From: Streptomyces sp. MH60
GTDB taxonomy: Bacteria > Actinomycetota > Actinomycetes > Streptomycetales > Streptomycetaceae
DNA: 64,000 nt
Assembly: GCF_002939385.1 (NCBI RefSeq)
Contig: NZ_MULI01000001.1
Span: 124,001-188,000 of the forward strand
Direction of reading: 5' to 3'
The notes under the pieces are model-generated. The model saw only the letters and a program-made list of their open reading frames with translations. It did no database searches and was not told where the DNA came from. Positions within the stretch are counted from its first letter, which is position 1, and each line of letters opens with the position of its first letter. The translations under genes and the position numbers were made by a program. This document shows, piece by piece, positions 34,017-42,292 of this stretch.

Positions 34017-34625
34017 TCATGAACTCCCCGGCGGCCGGAGCGCGTCGACGACGAGATCGAGCAGGCGGCCCGTCCGCTCCGGCTCGTCGTCGGCCGCCGT
34101 CGAGAGGAACACCCCGAGGAGTATCGCGGTGACGTCGTCGGGTTCGACGTCCGCGCGCAGCGAGCCCGTCCGCGCTCCTTCCGCGAGCAGGGCGCCGATC
34201 GCGGCCGTGATGCGTTCCCGGGTGGCGGGTGTCGCGAGGCGTCCGGAGGCCCAGCCGGTGTGGAGGGTGTTGAGCATGGCGCGTTTCGTCGCGACGAACT
34301 CGGCGTAGCGCGCCATCCAGGCGCGCAGGGCCCGCTCGGGCGGCAGTTCGTTCAGCAGGGCCGGGGCACTGTCGGTGACGGCGTCCAGTTCGGCGGCGTA
34401 GACGGCCTCGACCAGCGCCTCTCGGGTGGGGAAGTGGCGGTAGAGCGTGCCGATGCCGACCCCCGCGTCACGGGCGATGCCTTCGAGCGGAACGGTGTCG
34501 TCCGCGGCGGTGAAGGCGGCGCGCGCGGCGGCGACGAGGTTCTCGCGGTTCCGCCGCGCGTGGGCGCGCAGCGGGCGGCCGCCCGCGCTCGTCGGCTGCT
34601 GGGGCCGGTCGGCGGCGGGGGGCAT
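34017..34625 (-). CDS. TetR-family transcriptional regulator
   Basis: 202 aa from ATG 34625 (AGGAAC 4 bases upstream). HTH region NRENLVAAARAAFTAADDTVPLEGIARDAGVGIGTLYRHFPTREALVEAVY has the TLYRHFP recognition helix end. The C-terminal domain holds MLNTLHTGWASGRLATPATRERI, common in TetR regulators of oxidoreductases. It is divergent from the aldo/keto reductase gene; two copies of CGGAGG-N2-CCTCCG lie between them. Confidence 0.88.
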   Translation of the reverse strand: MPPAADRPQQPTSAGGRPLRAHARRNRENLVAAARAAFTAADDTVPLEGIARDAGVGIGTLYRHFPTREALVEAVYAAELDAVTDSAPALLNELPPERALRAWMARYAEFVATKRAMLNTLHTGWASGRLATPATRERITAAIGALLAEGARTGSLRADVEPDDVTAILLGVFLSTAADDEPERTGRLLDLVVDALRPPGSS

Positions 34626-34648
34626 CGGTTCCTGGTCCGGACTCAAAG

Positions 34649-34698
34649 CGGAGGGTCCTCCGGTAGTGCTACAGTCGGCTTCACGGAGGCTCCTCCGT
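34649..34698. promoter_or_regulatory. two CGGAGG-N2-CCTCCG palindromes flanking a -10 box
   Basis: Copies at 34649-34662 and 34683-34698 (the second extended to ACGGAGG/CCTCCGT). Between them is TACAGT (34670-34675), a possible -10 for the aldo/keto reductase gene. Centre-to-centre distance is about 35 bases. Probable TetR operators. Confidence 0.65.
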
Positions 34699-34730
34699 TT
34701 TTGCCATCTTCTCATGAGGGCGGACTTCCC

Positions 34731-35675
34731 ATGACGTCAAACGGCACCTCTGTCCCGGTCACGGCCGAGGGCACCCCCCGCCCCGGTGGCGCGAGGGCGC
34801 TCGCGGGCCGCACCGTCTCCCGGATCGGGTACGGCGCGATGCAGCTGGAGCGTCTGCGCGCGGACCGCGGCGCCGCCGTCGCACTCGTGCGCCGCGCGGT
34901 GGAACTCGGCGTCGACCACTTCGACACCGCCCAGTTCTACGGCGACGGCTTCGTCAACGAGGTCCTCCGCGAGGCACTGGGCGCCACGGACGACGCCGTG
35001 GTCGTGACCAAGGTCGGCGCCACCCCGGACTCCGGCGGTCCCCTTCCCCTGCGTCTCGCGCAACGGCCGGAGGAGCTGCGGGCCGACGTCGAGGCCAATC
35101 TCCGGAGCCTGGGCACCGACCGCCTCGCCGTCGTCAACCTGCGCCGCGCCGACACCGGGCCCGGGCTGCGTGCCGAGGGAGATCAGCTGGTCGACATCGA
35201 CGACCAGCTCGCCGTGCTGACGGAGCTGCGGGACGAGGGCAAGATCGGCGCCGTCGGGCTCAGCGCCGTCACCCTGGACGGACTGCGCCGCGCGCTGCCG
35301 ATGGGCGTCGCCTGCGTACAGAACTCCTACAGCCTGGTGAGCCGTGCGGACGAGGACATGCTCCGGCTGTGTGCCGCCGAAGACATCGCCTGGGTGCCCT
35401 ACTTCCCGCTCGGCGGCGCCTTCCCGGGCATGCCCAAGGTCGCCGACGAGCCCGCCGTCCACACCACCGCACGGGCGCTCGGTGCCACGCCGGCCCAGGT
35501 GGGGCTCGCCTGGCTGCTCCACCACGCCGCGAACGTCCTGCTCATCCCCGGTACGGCTGACCCCGGCCACCTGGAGGCGAACATCGCCGTCGGAGGGCTC
35601 GCCCTGGACGGAGCGGACCTCGCCGCGCTCGACGCCGTGCCCAGCCGCTCCGCGGACCATGTGCGGCTCGGCTGA
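34731..35675 (+). CDS. aldo/keto reductase
   Basis: 314 aa, TIM barrel of the AKR superfamily. Catalytic Asp65, Tyr70 (HFDTAQFYG) and Lys94 are present; the usual catalytic His segment (LHRPD in relatives) reads VNLRRAD here, so His seems replaced. QNSYSLVSRADEDML and VAWVPYFPLGGAFP follow the family order, and LLIPGTADPGHLEAN is the NADPH site. GAGGG before the ATG supports the start. Likely controlled by the divergent TetR. Confidence 0.87.
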   Translation: MTSNGTSVPVTAEGTPRPGGARALAGRTVSRIGYGAMQLERLRADRGAAVALVRRAVELGVDHFDTAQFYGDGFVNEVLREALGATDDAVVVTKVGATPDSGGPLPLRLAQRPEELRADVEANLRSLGTDRLAVVNLRRADTGPGLRAEGDQLVDIDDQLAVLTELRDEGKIGAVGLSAVTLDGLRRALPMGVACVQNSYSLVSRADEDMLRLCAAEDIAWVPYFPLGGAFPGMPKVADEPAVHTTARALGATPAQVGLAWLLHHAANVLLIPGTADPGHLEANIAVGGLALDGADLAALDAVPSRSADHVRLG

Positions 35676-35751
35676 GACTGGGACGCGTCTCTCGGGGCGG
35701 ACGCGAGTGTGACCTCCGGGGGGCGGGACGGCACGGTCTCCGGTACCGGCC

Positions 35752-36315
35752 TCACAGGGCGCGCAGGCCCCGGTCGGCGAAGGCGACGAGCCAGTCGAAG
35801 CTCTCGTCGATGTCCGTGCTCCACTGGAAGCCGTGTGCCGCCTCCAAGGTGGCGAAGCCGTGGCAGAGGCTGCGCAGCAGGCGCAGGGCGTGGTTCACGT
35901 CGGAGTCCTCGATCTCGTAGCCGCGCAGGACGGCGGTGAACGCGACGAGCAGCCGCTCTCCCGCCGCGGCCAGGGGATCGTCCGGGCCGGACGGCTCCTG
36001 CCCGATCGTCGCGGCGTACCGGCCGGGGTGCTCCACGACGAAGGCGCGGAAGGCGCGCGCCGCGGCCCCCAGCGCGTCACTGCCCGCCCGGCCCTGTACG
36101 GCGCTGCCGACGGCGCCGGCGGTCTCGTCGAGGGCCAGCGCAGCGATCCGCCGGATCAGGTCGTCCTGACCCGCCACGTGCTTGTACAGGGACGGGGTGC
36201 GCACGCCGAGCCGGTCGGCCAGCAGGCCCATCGTCAGTTTCGTGAGGCCCACTTCGTCGGCGAGGGCCGCCCCCGCGCCGACCACGGCCGCCCGGTCCAG
36301 GCCCGCCCTAGGCAC
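35752..36315 (-). CDS. TetR-family regulator with WHG-type C-terminal domain
   Basis: 187 aa. HTH segment GLTKLTMGLLADRLGVRTPSLYKHVAGQDDLIRRI; the C-terminal part contains LRLLRSLCHGFATLEAAHGFQWSTDIDESFDWLV, the WHG domain. The GTG start overlaps the end of the alpha/beta hydrolase gene by 8 bases, so both form one operon and the regulator probably binds the dyad upstream of the hydrolase. Confidence 0.87.
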   Translation of the reverse strand: MPRAGLDRAAVVGAGAALADEVGLTKLTMGLLADRLGVRTPSLYKHVAGQDDLIRRIAALALDETAGAVGSAVQGRAGSDALGAAARAFRAFVVEHPGRYAATIGQEPSGPDDPLAAAGERLLVAFTAVLRGYEIEDSDVNHALRLLRSLCHGFATLEAAHGFQWSTDIDESFDWLVAFADRGLRAL

Positions 36316-37144
36316 GGGCGGAGTCCGAGCGCAGGAAGGCGAGCAGGAGCGTCACCACCCGGTCGGGGAACTGGTGGTGCGGGTAGTGGCCGGCGCCCTC
36401 GATCATCTCCAGGCGGCCGAGGCCGGACGGCAGCGCGTCGACGACGGCCGAGCCCTCGGCGTGCGGGTCGGCCCAGTCGGGGTCGAGCGTGCCCATCACC
36501 ACCAGGACCGGGCAGCGCACGTCGCCGAGCCGGGCGCCGGCGTCGGTCGGAGCGCTGCGGCCCATGGCCTGCATGGCCTTCATCCGGCCCGGCTCGCGCA
36601 GCCGGGTCTCGATGAGGCCCAGCCGCTCGGTCCAGTCGGCCGGTTTCACCCCGGGGTAGGCGACGTCGAGGTACGAGCGCCAGAGCGGCAGACTGCCGAA
36701 GAGCCCGGCGCCGAGCAGTCGCACCATGCCGCGCCGGAACCGCCGCACCCGCAGGTCGCCGAGCCGGATCGACTGCTTGCGGGTGAACGGCGCCAGTTCG
36801 ACCACGGAGGTGACGAGCGAGGGCTCCCGCGCCGCCGCGATGGTGGCGGCGCCGCCGGAGACCGAGTGGCCGACGAGCACGGCCGGGCCGCCGAGGTGGC
36901 GGATCAGGGCGAGCAGGTCGCCGGCGATGTCGCTGCGGCTCCAGGCCGGCCAGTCGACGCTGGACTCGCCGCAGCCGCGCAGGTCGACCGCGGCCACCCG
37001 GTAGCCGGCCGTCACCAGCTCGGGGATCACGGCGCGATAGGCCTCGCGGCTGTCGCCCACGCCGTGCGCGAGCACGATCAGCGGGCCGGACCCCGCTACC
37101 TCGTAGGCGATCGTTCCGCCGTCGACGGCAAGGTACTCGGTCAT
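36308..37144 (-). CDS. alpha/beta hydrolase
   Basis: 278 aa. AHGVGDSREAY is the oxyanion loop, Ser is in VGHSVSGGA (91-99), MGTLDPDWA carries the acid and GAGHYPHHQ the His. Segment LRVRRFRRGMVRLLGAG is the lid. Similar to haloalkane dehalogenase-like and lipase-like carboxylesterases, but with a Ser nucleophile. GGGGG before the ATG supports the start. A strong 37-bp dyad lies upstream; it is cotranscribed with the TetR gene at 35752. Confidence 0.83.
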   Translation of the reverse strand: MTEYLAVDGGTIAYEVAGSGPLIVLAHGVGDSREAYRAVIPELVTAGYRVAAVDLRGCGESSVDWPAWSRSDIAGDLLALIRHLGGPAVLVGHSVSGGAATIAAAREPSLVTSVVELAPFTRKQSIRLGDLRVRRFRRGMVRLLGAGLFGSLPLWRSYLDVAYPGVKPADWTERLGLIETRLREPGRMKAMQAMGRSAPTDAGARLGDVRCPVLVVMGTLDPDWADPHAEGSAVVDALPSGLGRLEMIEGAGHYPHHQFPDRVVTLLLAFLRSDSARA

Positions 37145-37160
37145 GGCAACCCCCAGATGC

Positions 37161-37197
37161 GGCTAATGAAGTTAGCTAAAAGCTATTCTCATTAGCC
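37161..37197. promoter_or_regulatory. 37-bp dyad upstream of hydrolase-TetR operon
   Basis: GGCTAATGA and TCATTAGCC are the outer arms, and TAGCT-AAA-AGCTA the inner ones, all sharing one centre at 37179. Size fits a TetR operator, possibly bound by two dimers. It lies 16 bases upstream of the start codon. Confidence 0.7.
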
Positions 37198-37204
37198 AAA
37201 CCTG

Positions 37205-37723
37205 TCAAGAGCGGTCGGCTGCCTCCCGCGGGCACGACTCGGATTCGAGACGTACGAAGGGGATCGCGCGCCCGGCCCGGCGCAACGCCGTCACGCTGCC
37301 GTCGGAGGGCAGACGCATGAAGGCGCACAGCCGGCGTGCGGTGCGGGGGTGGCGCGCGCCGTACTTCTCCATGATCGCGGCACCGTCCTCGGGGGCGAGG
37401 AAGCGGGCGGTGACCGCGTGGTGCCGGTTTCCGAACTGCAGGACCGTCTTCGGCTGTCCGCGCAGGTTGCGGTACCAGTCGGCCCGCGGGCCGAAGCCGG
37501 ACGCGACCGTCCAGGCGCGGGAATCCCGCTCGTAGGCCACCACCTCCAGGACGACACGGCGGTCCAGTCCCGAGACCCGTCCCGTGTGGTGCAGCAGCAG
37601 GAAGCGCCGGCCGAGGAGCGGGCCGAGGCCGACGCGGAACAGGAGGACGGGCGCCCGGGCGAGCTTGCGTCGCCAGCCCTCGGGCAGGGGCGGCCGGCCG
37701 GCTTCCGTGTCCTCGTTCCGCAT
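37205..37723 (-). CDS. deazaflavin (F420)-dependent nitroreductase-family protein
   Basis: 172 aa. LLHHTGRVSGLDRRVVLEVVAYERD, VASGFGPRADWYRNLRGQP and the following ARFLAPEDGAAIMEKYGARHPRTARRL are the Ddn/F420H2-dependent quinone and nitro reductase motifs. The enzyme should be a cytoplasmic split-beta-barrel protein. ATG 37723 is chosen for GAGAGGTGA; a longer form from 37780 is less likely. The stop lies 7 bases from the hydrolase dyad, so the two genes are not obviously coupled. Confidence 0.85.
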   Translation of the reverse strand: MRNEDTEAGRPPLPEGWRRKLARAPVLLFRVGLGPLLGRRFLLLHHTGRVSGLDRRVVLEVVAYERDSRAWTVASGFGPRADWYRNLRGQPKTVLQFGNRHHAVTARFLAPEDGAAIMEKYGARHPRTARRLCAFMRLPSDGSVTALRRAGRAIPFVRLESESCPREAADRS

Positions 37724-37816
37724 GTTCACCTCTCGGTCGTGGAACGACGTCGGCAACGTCTGAACCTTTGCACAGACCAAGGACCGGCCGAAGGGCCGAG
37801 GAGGGCGGGTGGCCGT

Positions 37817-38047
37817 TCAGTCCAGGGGGAGCGGTGGCCGCATCGCTTGCTCCAGGGCCCGTTCCACCTCGCGGCGCGGCACGCCCTGTTCCTCCGCGCA
37901 GTCGGTGATGCCCTGGACCAGGGCGGCGGTGGCGTCCGACCAGACCGCCAGGGCGACCGTGGCGTTCTCGCCGGCGTTGCTGCGGTAGCGGTTGTCAGCC
38001 GCTTCGACGGCTCGCTGGAGTTCGATGAGGCGTCTCGGGATGTCCAT
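37817..38047 (-). CDS. small hypothetical protein (76 aa)
   Basis: 76 aa, mostly helical: MDIPRRLIELQRAVEAADNRYRS begins a coiled segment, and the end is RREVERALEQAMRPPLPLD. No signal peptide or membrane helix. No clear ribosome binding site is present, and a start at 38074 (85 aa) is possible. Function unknown; it looks like the small helical proteins common in Streptomyces. Confidence 0.55.
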   Translation of the reverse strand: MDIPRRLIELQRAVEAADNRYRSNAGENATVALAVWSDATAALVQGITDCAEEQGVPRREVERALEQAMRPPLPLD

Positions 38048-38152
38048 GGTGACGAGCCTAGGAGCGATGATCATGGATTTCAGTGGCCGGTCGAACGCGG
38101 TTCGCTCCCAGCGGGGGCAGTCGTCTTTGCCCTCGCCGCTGCCCGTCGTACC

Positions 38153-39196
38153 TCAGGCGTCCACCGCGCGTCGCCCGCCCGTCGTGGACTCCCGCTCCTC
38201 CAGCCAGTGCGGCGCCACGTGCACCTCGAACGGCAGGGGCGCCCGGGACCGTATCCGGGCCGCCAGGCACTTGACGGCGAGTGAGGCGATGGCGGCCTTG
38301 TCGGGGACCACGGTCGTCAGGGACGGCGTGCTGTAGAGGCCCTCCTCGGAACCGTCGATGCCGGCGACGGCGACATCGTCGGGAACGGCCAGCCCCGCCT
38401 CGTGCAGGGCGCGTTGTGCGCCCACGGCCAGCAGGTCGCTGAAGCAGAAGACCGCATCGGGCCGTTCGTCGGCGGGCAGCGCGGCGAGGCGGCGCATCGC
38501 CAGCAGTCCGTTGCGGCGGTCGAACTCCTCGATCCGCGGCGCGAGCCGGGGATCGAAGGGCAACCCGGCCTCGTGCAGGGCCCGCTGGTATCCCTCCAGG
38601 CGCTGACGGCTGGTCGCGGACCCCTGGCGGTCCACGCCGATCGCGGCGATCCGGGTGCGCCCCAGGCCGATGAGGTGGGCGGTGAGGTCACGGGCCGCCG
38701 CCACGTTGTCGATCAGCACGTGGTCGGCGACGACACCGTTGCGCCCGTAGGTGCGCTCGCCGAGCAGCACCAGCGGGAACTCGTCGGTGACGGAGGCGAG
38801 GTCGTCGGGCGTGACGCGCAGCGGGGAGAGGATCACACCGTCGAGCAGCGAGGCGCCGACCCCGCCCGCCAGCCGCAGTTCCTCGGCGGCGTCGCCCAGT
38901 GACTCCTCGATGAGGACGGTCAGGCCCAGCAGCGTGGCCTCGCCGCGCACATGGTGGGCGAGTTCGGCGAAGTAGGGCGTGGCCAGGTCCGGGACGACGA
39001 GAGCGATGAGACCACTGCGCCCCGTACGGAGCCTGCGCGCCGAGGGGTTCGGCCGGTAGCCCAGCTCGTCCACCGCCCGCAGCACCCGTGCGCGCGTGGC
39101 CTCGGACACCCGCGGAGCGCCGCGTACAACGTTGGACACCGTTTTGATCGACACCCCCGCGTGTTCCGCCACGTCCTTCAGTCTCACCGCGGCCAC
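38153..39196 (-). CDS. LacI-family regulator of the adjacent sugar locus
   Basis: 347 aa from GTG 39196 (AAGGGGGC upstream). The HTH is RLKDVAEHAGVSIKTVSNVVRGAPRVSEATRARVLRAVDELGY, then the type I periplasmic-binding fold up to GLYSTPSLTTVVPDKAAIASLAVKCL. Divergent from the Gfo/Idh operon. A 12-bp sequence, TACAACGTTGGA, occurs both in the intergenic region (39317-39328) and inside its own HTH codons (39125-39136), where two adjacent Val use rare GTT and GTA codons, suggesting an intragenic operator. Confidence 0.9.
   Translation of the reverse strand: MAAVRLKDVAEHAGVSIKTVSNVVRGAPRVSEATRARVLRAVDELGYRPNPSARRLRTGRSGLIALVVPDLATPYFAELAHHVRGEATLLGLTVLIEESLGDAAEELRLAGGVGASLLDGVILSPLRVTPDDLASVTDEFPLVLLGERTYGRNGVVADHVLIDNVAAARDLTAHLIGLGRTRIAAIGVDRQGSATSRQRLEGYQRALHEAGLPFDPRLAPRIEEFDRRNGLLAMRRLAALPADERPDAVFCFSDLLAVGAQRALHEAGLAVPDDVAVAGIDGSEEGLYSTPSLTTVVPDKAAIASLAVKCLAARIRSRAPLPFEVHVAPHWLEERESTTGGRRAVDA
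39125..39136. promoter_or_regulatory. intragenic copy of the LacI operator core, TACAACGTTGGA
   Basis: Inside the HTH-coding region of the LacI gene; identical to the intergenic site at 39317-39328. The palindromic core is CAACGTTG. Confidence 0.5.
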
Positions 39197-39316
39197 AGCC
39201 CGCCCCCTTGCCGAAGTTTCCGCAGATTATGCCCCTGTGCGCCGCCCCTGTCAGTACGTGAACCGGGCACCGACTCTTTTGCGGACAGAGGGTTGACCTT
39301 GCGGACGCACGCCGGT

Positions 39317-39328
39317 TACAACGTTGGA
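39317..39328. promoter_or_regulatory. LacI operator candidate in the divergent promoter, TACAACGTTGGA
   Basis: Palindromic core CAACGTTG, typical of actinomycete LacI sites, in the 250-bp gap between the LacI gene and the Gfo/Idh operon. Confidence 0.65.
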
Positions 39329-39446
39329 ACACCACGATAGCAAGCGGTTGCTGCGAGGTGGCGCCGCCATCCCCCGGCCGCCCGCGCATCCCACCACCGC
39401 CTCCAGCGCGGCGCCCAGCCCCCGTCCGGCTCACGAGAGGGTCCGC

Positions 39447-40595
39447 ATGTCTTCGCACGTACCGAACACGCCGCTGCGCACAGCAGTGGTCGGCACGGGG
39501 TCCATCGCCCGGTCCAGTCACCTGCCCGCCCTGACGAAACTGGCCGCCGAGGGCGAGGTGGAGGTCGTCGCCGCGGTCGACGTGGACGGCACGGCGGTGC
39601 GGACGTTCGCCGACGAGTTCGGGATCCCGCAGGCGTCCACCGACCTCCACACGATGCTGACCGAGACGCGCCCGGACCTCGTCGTGCTGTGCACACCGCC
39701 CGCCGTGCACCGCGAGCAGGCCGTGGCCGCGCTCGCCGCCGGGGCCTGGGTGTGGTGCGAGAAGCCGCCCTGCCCCTCACTGGCCGACTACGACGCCGTC
39801 GAGGCGGCCGAACAGGGCGACGGCACGGGGCCGTACGCCTCCGTCGTCTTCCAGCACCGCTTCGGCTCCGGCGCCCGCCACGTCCGCGCGCTGCTGCGCG
39901 GCGGGGCGCTGGGCCGGCCGCTGGTGGCCCACTGCCAGACCACGTGGTACCGGAACCAGGCGTATTACGCGGTGCCCTGGCGCGGGCGCTGGGCCACCGA
40001 GGGCGGCGGACCGGCCATGGGACACGGCATCCACCAGACGGACCTGCTGCTGGACCTGATGGGCCCGTGGACCGAGGTGCGCGGCATGGCCGCCCGGCTG
40101 GTGCACGACGTGGAGACCGAGGACGTCTCCACGGCACTGGTCCGCTTCGCCGACGGAGGCGTCGCCACCCTCGTCAACAGCGTGCTGAGCCCGCACGAGG
40201 TGAGCCGGATCCGTATCGACTGCGAACTGGCCACGGTCGAACTGACCCACCTGTACGGCTACCGCAACGCGGACTGGCGCATCATCCCGGCGCCCGGCGT
40301 CCCCGAGGAGACCGTCGCGGCCTGGCGCGACTTCGGCGCCGACGAACCCAGCTCGCACCAGGCCCAACTGCGCGTCCTGGTCGACGACATCAGGAACGGC
40401 CGCCGCCACTCGACCAGCGGTGCGGGTGGCCGGCGGACCCTGGAGCTGATCACCGCCCTGTACAAGTCCGCGTTCACCGGCACGCCCGTGCACGCGGGAG
40501 ACATCGGCCCCGGCGACCCGTACTACACCGAACTGCACGGCGGCGCCCCGGGCTGGGCGCCGGCCGGCACCCGCGAGGAAGAGGACCACGCATGA
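39447..40595 (+). CDS. Gfo/Idh/MocA-family oxidoreductase
   Basis: 382 aa from ATG 39447 (GAGAGG upstream). The Rossmann motif VVGTGSIARSSHLPAL is at 13-28, followed by VDVDGTAVRTFADEFGI; CEKPPCPSL holds the conserved EKP with catalytic Lys, and GHGIHQTDLLLDLMG the His region. These cytoplasmic enzymes oxidise sugars, inositols or sugar derivatives with NAD(P)+. It is the first gene of the operon, with ATGA overlap to the DUF6807 gene. Confidence 0.88.
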   Translation: MSSHVPNTPLRTAVVGTGSIARSSHLPALTKLAAEGEVEVVAAVDVDGTAVRTFADEFGIPQASTDLHTMLTETRPDLVVLCTPPAVHREQAVAALAAGAWVWCEKPPCPSLADYDAVEAAEQGDGTGPYASVVFQHRFGSGARHVRALLRGGALGRPLVAHCQTTWYRNQAYYAVPWRGRWATEGGGPAMGHGIHQTDLLLDLMGPWTEVRGMAARLVHDVETEDVSTALVRFADGGVATLVNSVLSPHEVSRIRIDCELATVELTHLYGYRNADWRIIPAPGVPEETVAAWRDFGADEPSSHQAQLRVLVDDIRNGRRHSTSGAGGRRTLELITALYKSAFTGTPVHAGDIGPGDPYYTELHGGAPGWAPAGTREEEDHA

Positions 40596-41542
40596 CGCTC
40601 TCACTGACCCACGTCCACGGAGACCGCGTCACCGTGGCCCACGGGGCGGCCGGAACCGAGCTGTTCTCCTACGTGTACCGCCCCGAGGCCGACTGGGAGG
40701 CGCCCAAGCCGTACCTCCACCCGGTCAGGACCCTGTCCGGCGGACTCGTCACGGACTACCGGCCCAACGACCACCGCTGGCACAAGGGGCTCCAGCTGAC
40801 CGCCTCCCACCTGTCCGGACAGAACCTGTGGGGCGGCAACACCTATGTGCACGGCGAGGGTTACCTCGCGCTGCCGGAGAGGGTCGGCTCGATGGCCCAC
40901 GTGGCCTTCGAGGAGGTCGGCGCGGAGGGGGACCGCGCCGTCATCGCCGAGCGGCTGACCTGGCATCCGCACGGCGGCGAGCTGTGGGCCGAGGAGGAGC
41001 GGCGCATCGAGGTCCGCGACGTCGACCCCGGCACGGGCAGTTGGACCCTCACCTGGACCTCGGCGGTGACCAACCGGCGTGACGAACCACTGCGGTTCGG
41101 CAGCCCCACCACCCATGGACGCCCCGCCGCCGGATACACCGGACTGTTCTGGCGCGGGCCCCGCGCCTTCCGCGGCGGCCGGGTCTTCACCGCCGAATCC
41201 GCCGAGTCCGCCGACTCCGGCGAGTCCTCCGAAGCCGACCCGATGGGCTCCCAGGCCCCCTGGCTGGCCTACGTCGGCGAGCACGACGGACGGGACGGCC
41301 ACGCCACGCTCGTCTTCGAACACGCCCCCTCCAACGACCACCTGGGCGAGAAGGGCACCCACCCGGCGCACTGGTTCGTGCGCAGCGACCCCTTCGCCGC
41401 GGTCGCGCCGTCCTGGGCCTTCCACGAGGAACTGGTCCTGCCGCCCGGCGAGACCCTCGCCCGGACCTACCGCGTGGTCGTCGCCGACGGCGCCTGGGAC
41501 CGCGCGCGGGTCGCCGCACACCTGGCGGGACTCGCGTGGTGA
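40592..41542 (+). CDS. DUF6807 (PmoA-like) family protein
   Basis: 316 aa. Motifs RPYLHPVRTLSGG-like (KPYLHPVRTLSGGLVTDY), PNDHRWHKGLQLTASHLSGQNLWGG and HPAHWFVRSDPFAAVAPSWAFHEEL are typical of the PmoA/DUF6807 group. These proteins cluster with sugar uptake and Gfo/Idh genes and are presumed to act on sugar derivatives; no activity is known to me. Residues about 202-216 are an Ala/Glu/Ser repeat (imperfect GCCGAGTCC units) that seems a recent expansion. ATGA overlap with the upstream gene. Confidence 0.75.
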   Translation: MTLSLTHVHGDRVTVAHGAAGTELFSYVYRPEADWEAPKPYLHPVRTLSGGLVTDYRPNDHRWHKGLQLTASHLSGQNLWGGNTYVHGEGYLALPERVGSMAHVAFEEVGAEGDRAVIAERLTWHPHGGELWAEEERRIEVRDVDPGTGSWTLTWTSAVTNRRDEPLRFGSPTTHGRPAAGYTGLFWRGPRAFRGGRVFTAESAESADSGESSEADPMGSQAPWLAYVGEHDGRDGHATLVFEHAPSNDHLGEKGTHPAHWFVRSDPFAAVAPSWAFHEELVLPPGETLARTYRVVVADGAWDRARVAAHLAGLAW

Positions 41543-42264
41543 GCCGGACCTACGACGGCTTCCCGGCGGCGGTCGGCGTGTCCCGCCTGACGGTGTACGA
41601 CTGGCCGACCGTGGAGGGGCTGCCCGGCGGCGGCACCCCGCACCTGCACCTGACGTGCAGCGAGGGCTACGTCGTCACCGCGGGCCGGGGCGCGGTGCAG
41701 ACCCTGACCACCTCCGGTTTCGAGCAGACACCCCTGGAGCCGGGCACGGTGGCCTGGTTCACGCCCGGCACGATCCACCGCCTCGTCAACGACGGCGGCC
41801 TGGAGATCACCGTCGTGATGCAGAACAGCGGCCTGCCCGAGGCGGGCGACGCCGTCCTCACCCTGCCCCAGGACCGCCTCACCGACCCCGACACGTACGC
41901 CGACGCGGTCCACGTCCCCGCCGACCTGCCCGAGGCCGAACAGGCGAGGATCGCGCGCGCCCGCCGCGACGTGGCGACCCGGCGCTTCCTCGAACTCCGC
42001 GAGGCCACCGAGAACGGCGACCCGGAACCGCTGGCCGCGTTCCAGCGGGCCGCCGCCGAACTGGTGCGGCCCCGGCTGGACGCGTGGGAACGGCGCTGGC
42101 GCGAGGGCGCGCACGCGGCCGCGCAGGCGACCCGGGCCCAACTCGACGCCCTGCGCGGCGAGGACGCGGGGCACCTGACCGCGGCCCGGGTGTCCGCGAC
42201 GGGGCCCGCGGCCCGCGGACGCTTCGGAATGTGCGGCAGGCTGGCCGTCTACCCGGGCATCTGA
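41539..42264 (+). CDS. cupin-domain protein of the sugar operon
   Basis: 241 aa. The cupin barrel lies in the first 130 residues: GGGTPHLHLTCSEGYVVTAGRGAVQTLT and LEPGTVAWFTPGTIHRLVNDGGLEITVVM give the metal ligands HxH, E and H. The C-terminal half is a helical extension rich in Arg and Glu. Start GTG 41539 overlaps the previous stop; GTG 41536 is also possible. Function is perhaps isomerisation or epimerisation of the sugar; unproven. Confidence 0.8.
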   Translation: MSRTYDGFPAAVGVSRLTVYDWPTVEGLPGGGTPHLHLTCSEGYVVTAGRGAVQTLTTSGFEQTPLEPGTVAWFTPGTIHRLVNDGGLEITVVMQNSGLPEAGDAVLTLPQDRLTDPDTYADAVHVPADLPEAEQARIARARRDVATRRFLELREATENGDPEPLAAFQRAAAELVRPRLDAWERRWREGAHAAAQATRAQLDALRGEDAGHLTAARVSATGPAARGRFGMCGRLAVYPGI

Positions 42265-42292
42265 GCCCGAGCCACGTACCTCCTCCGGCGAC

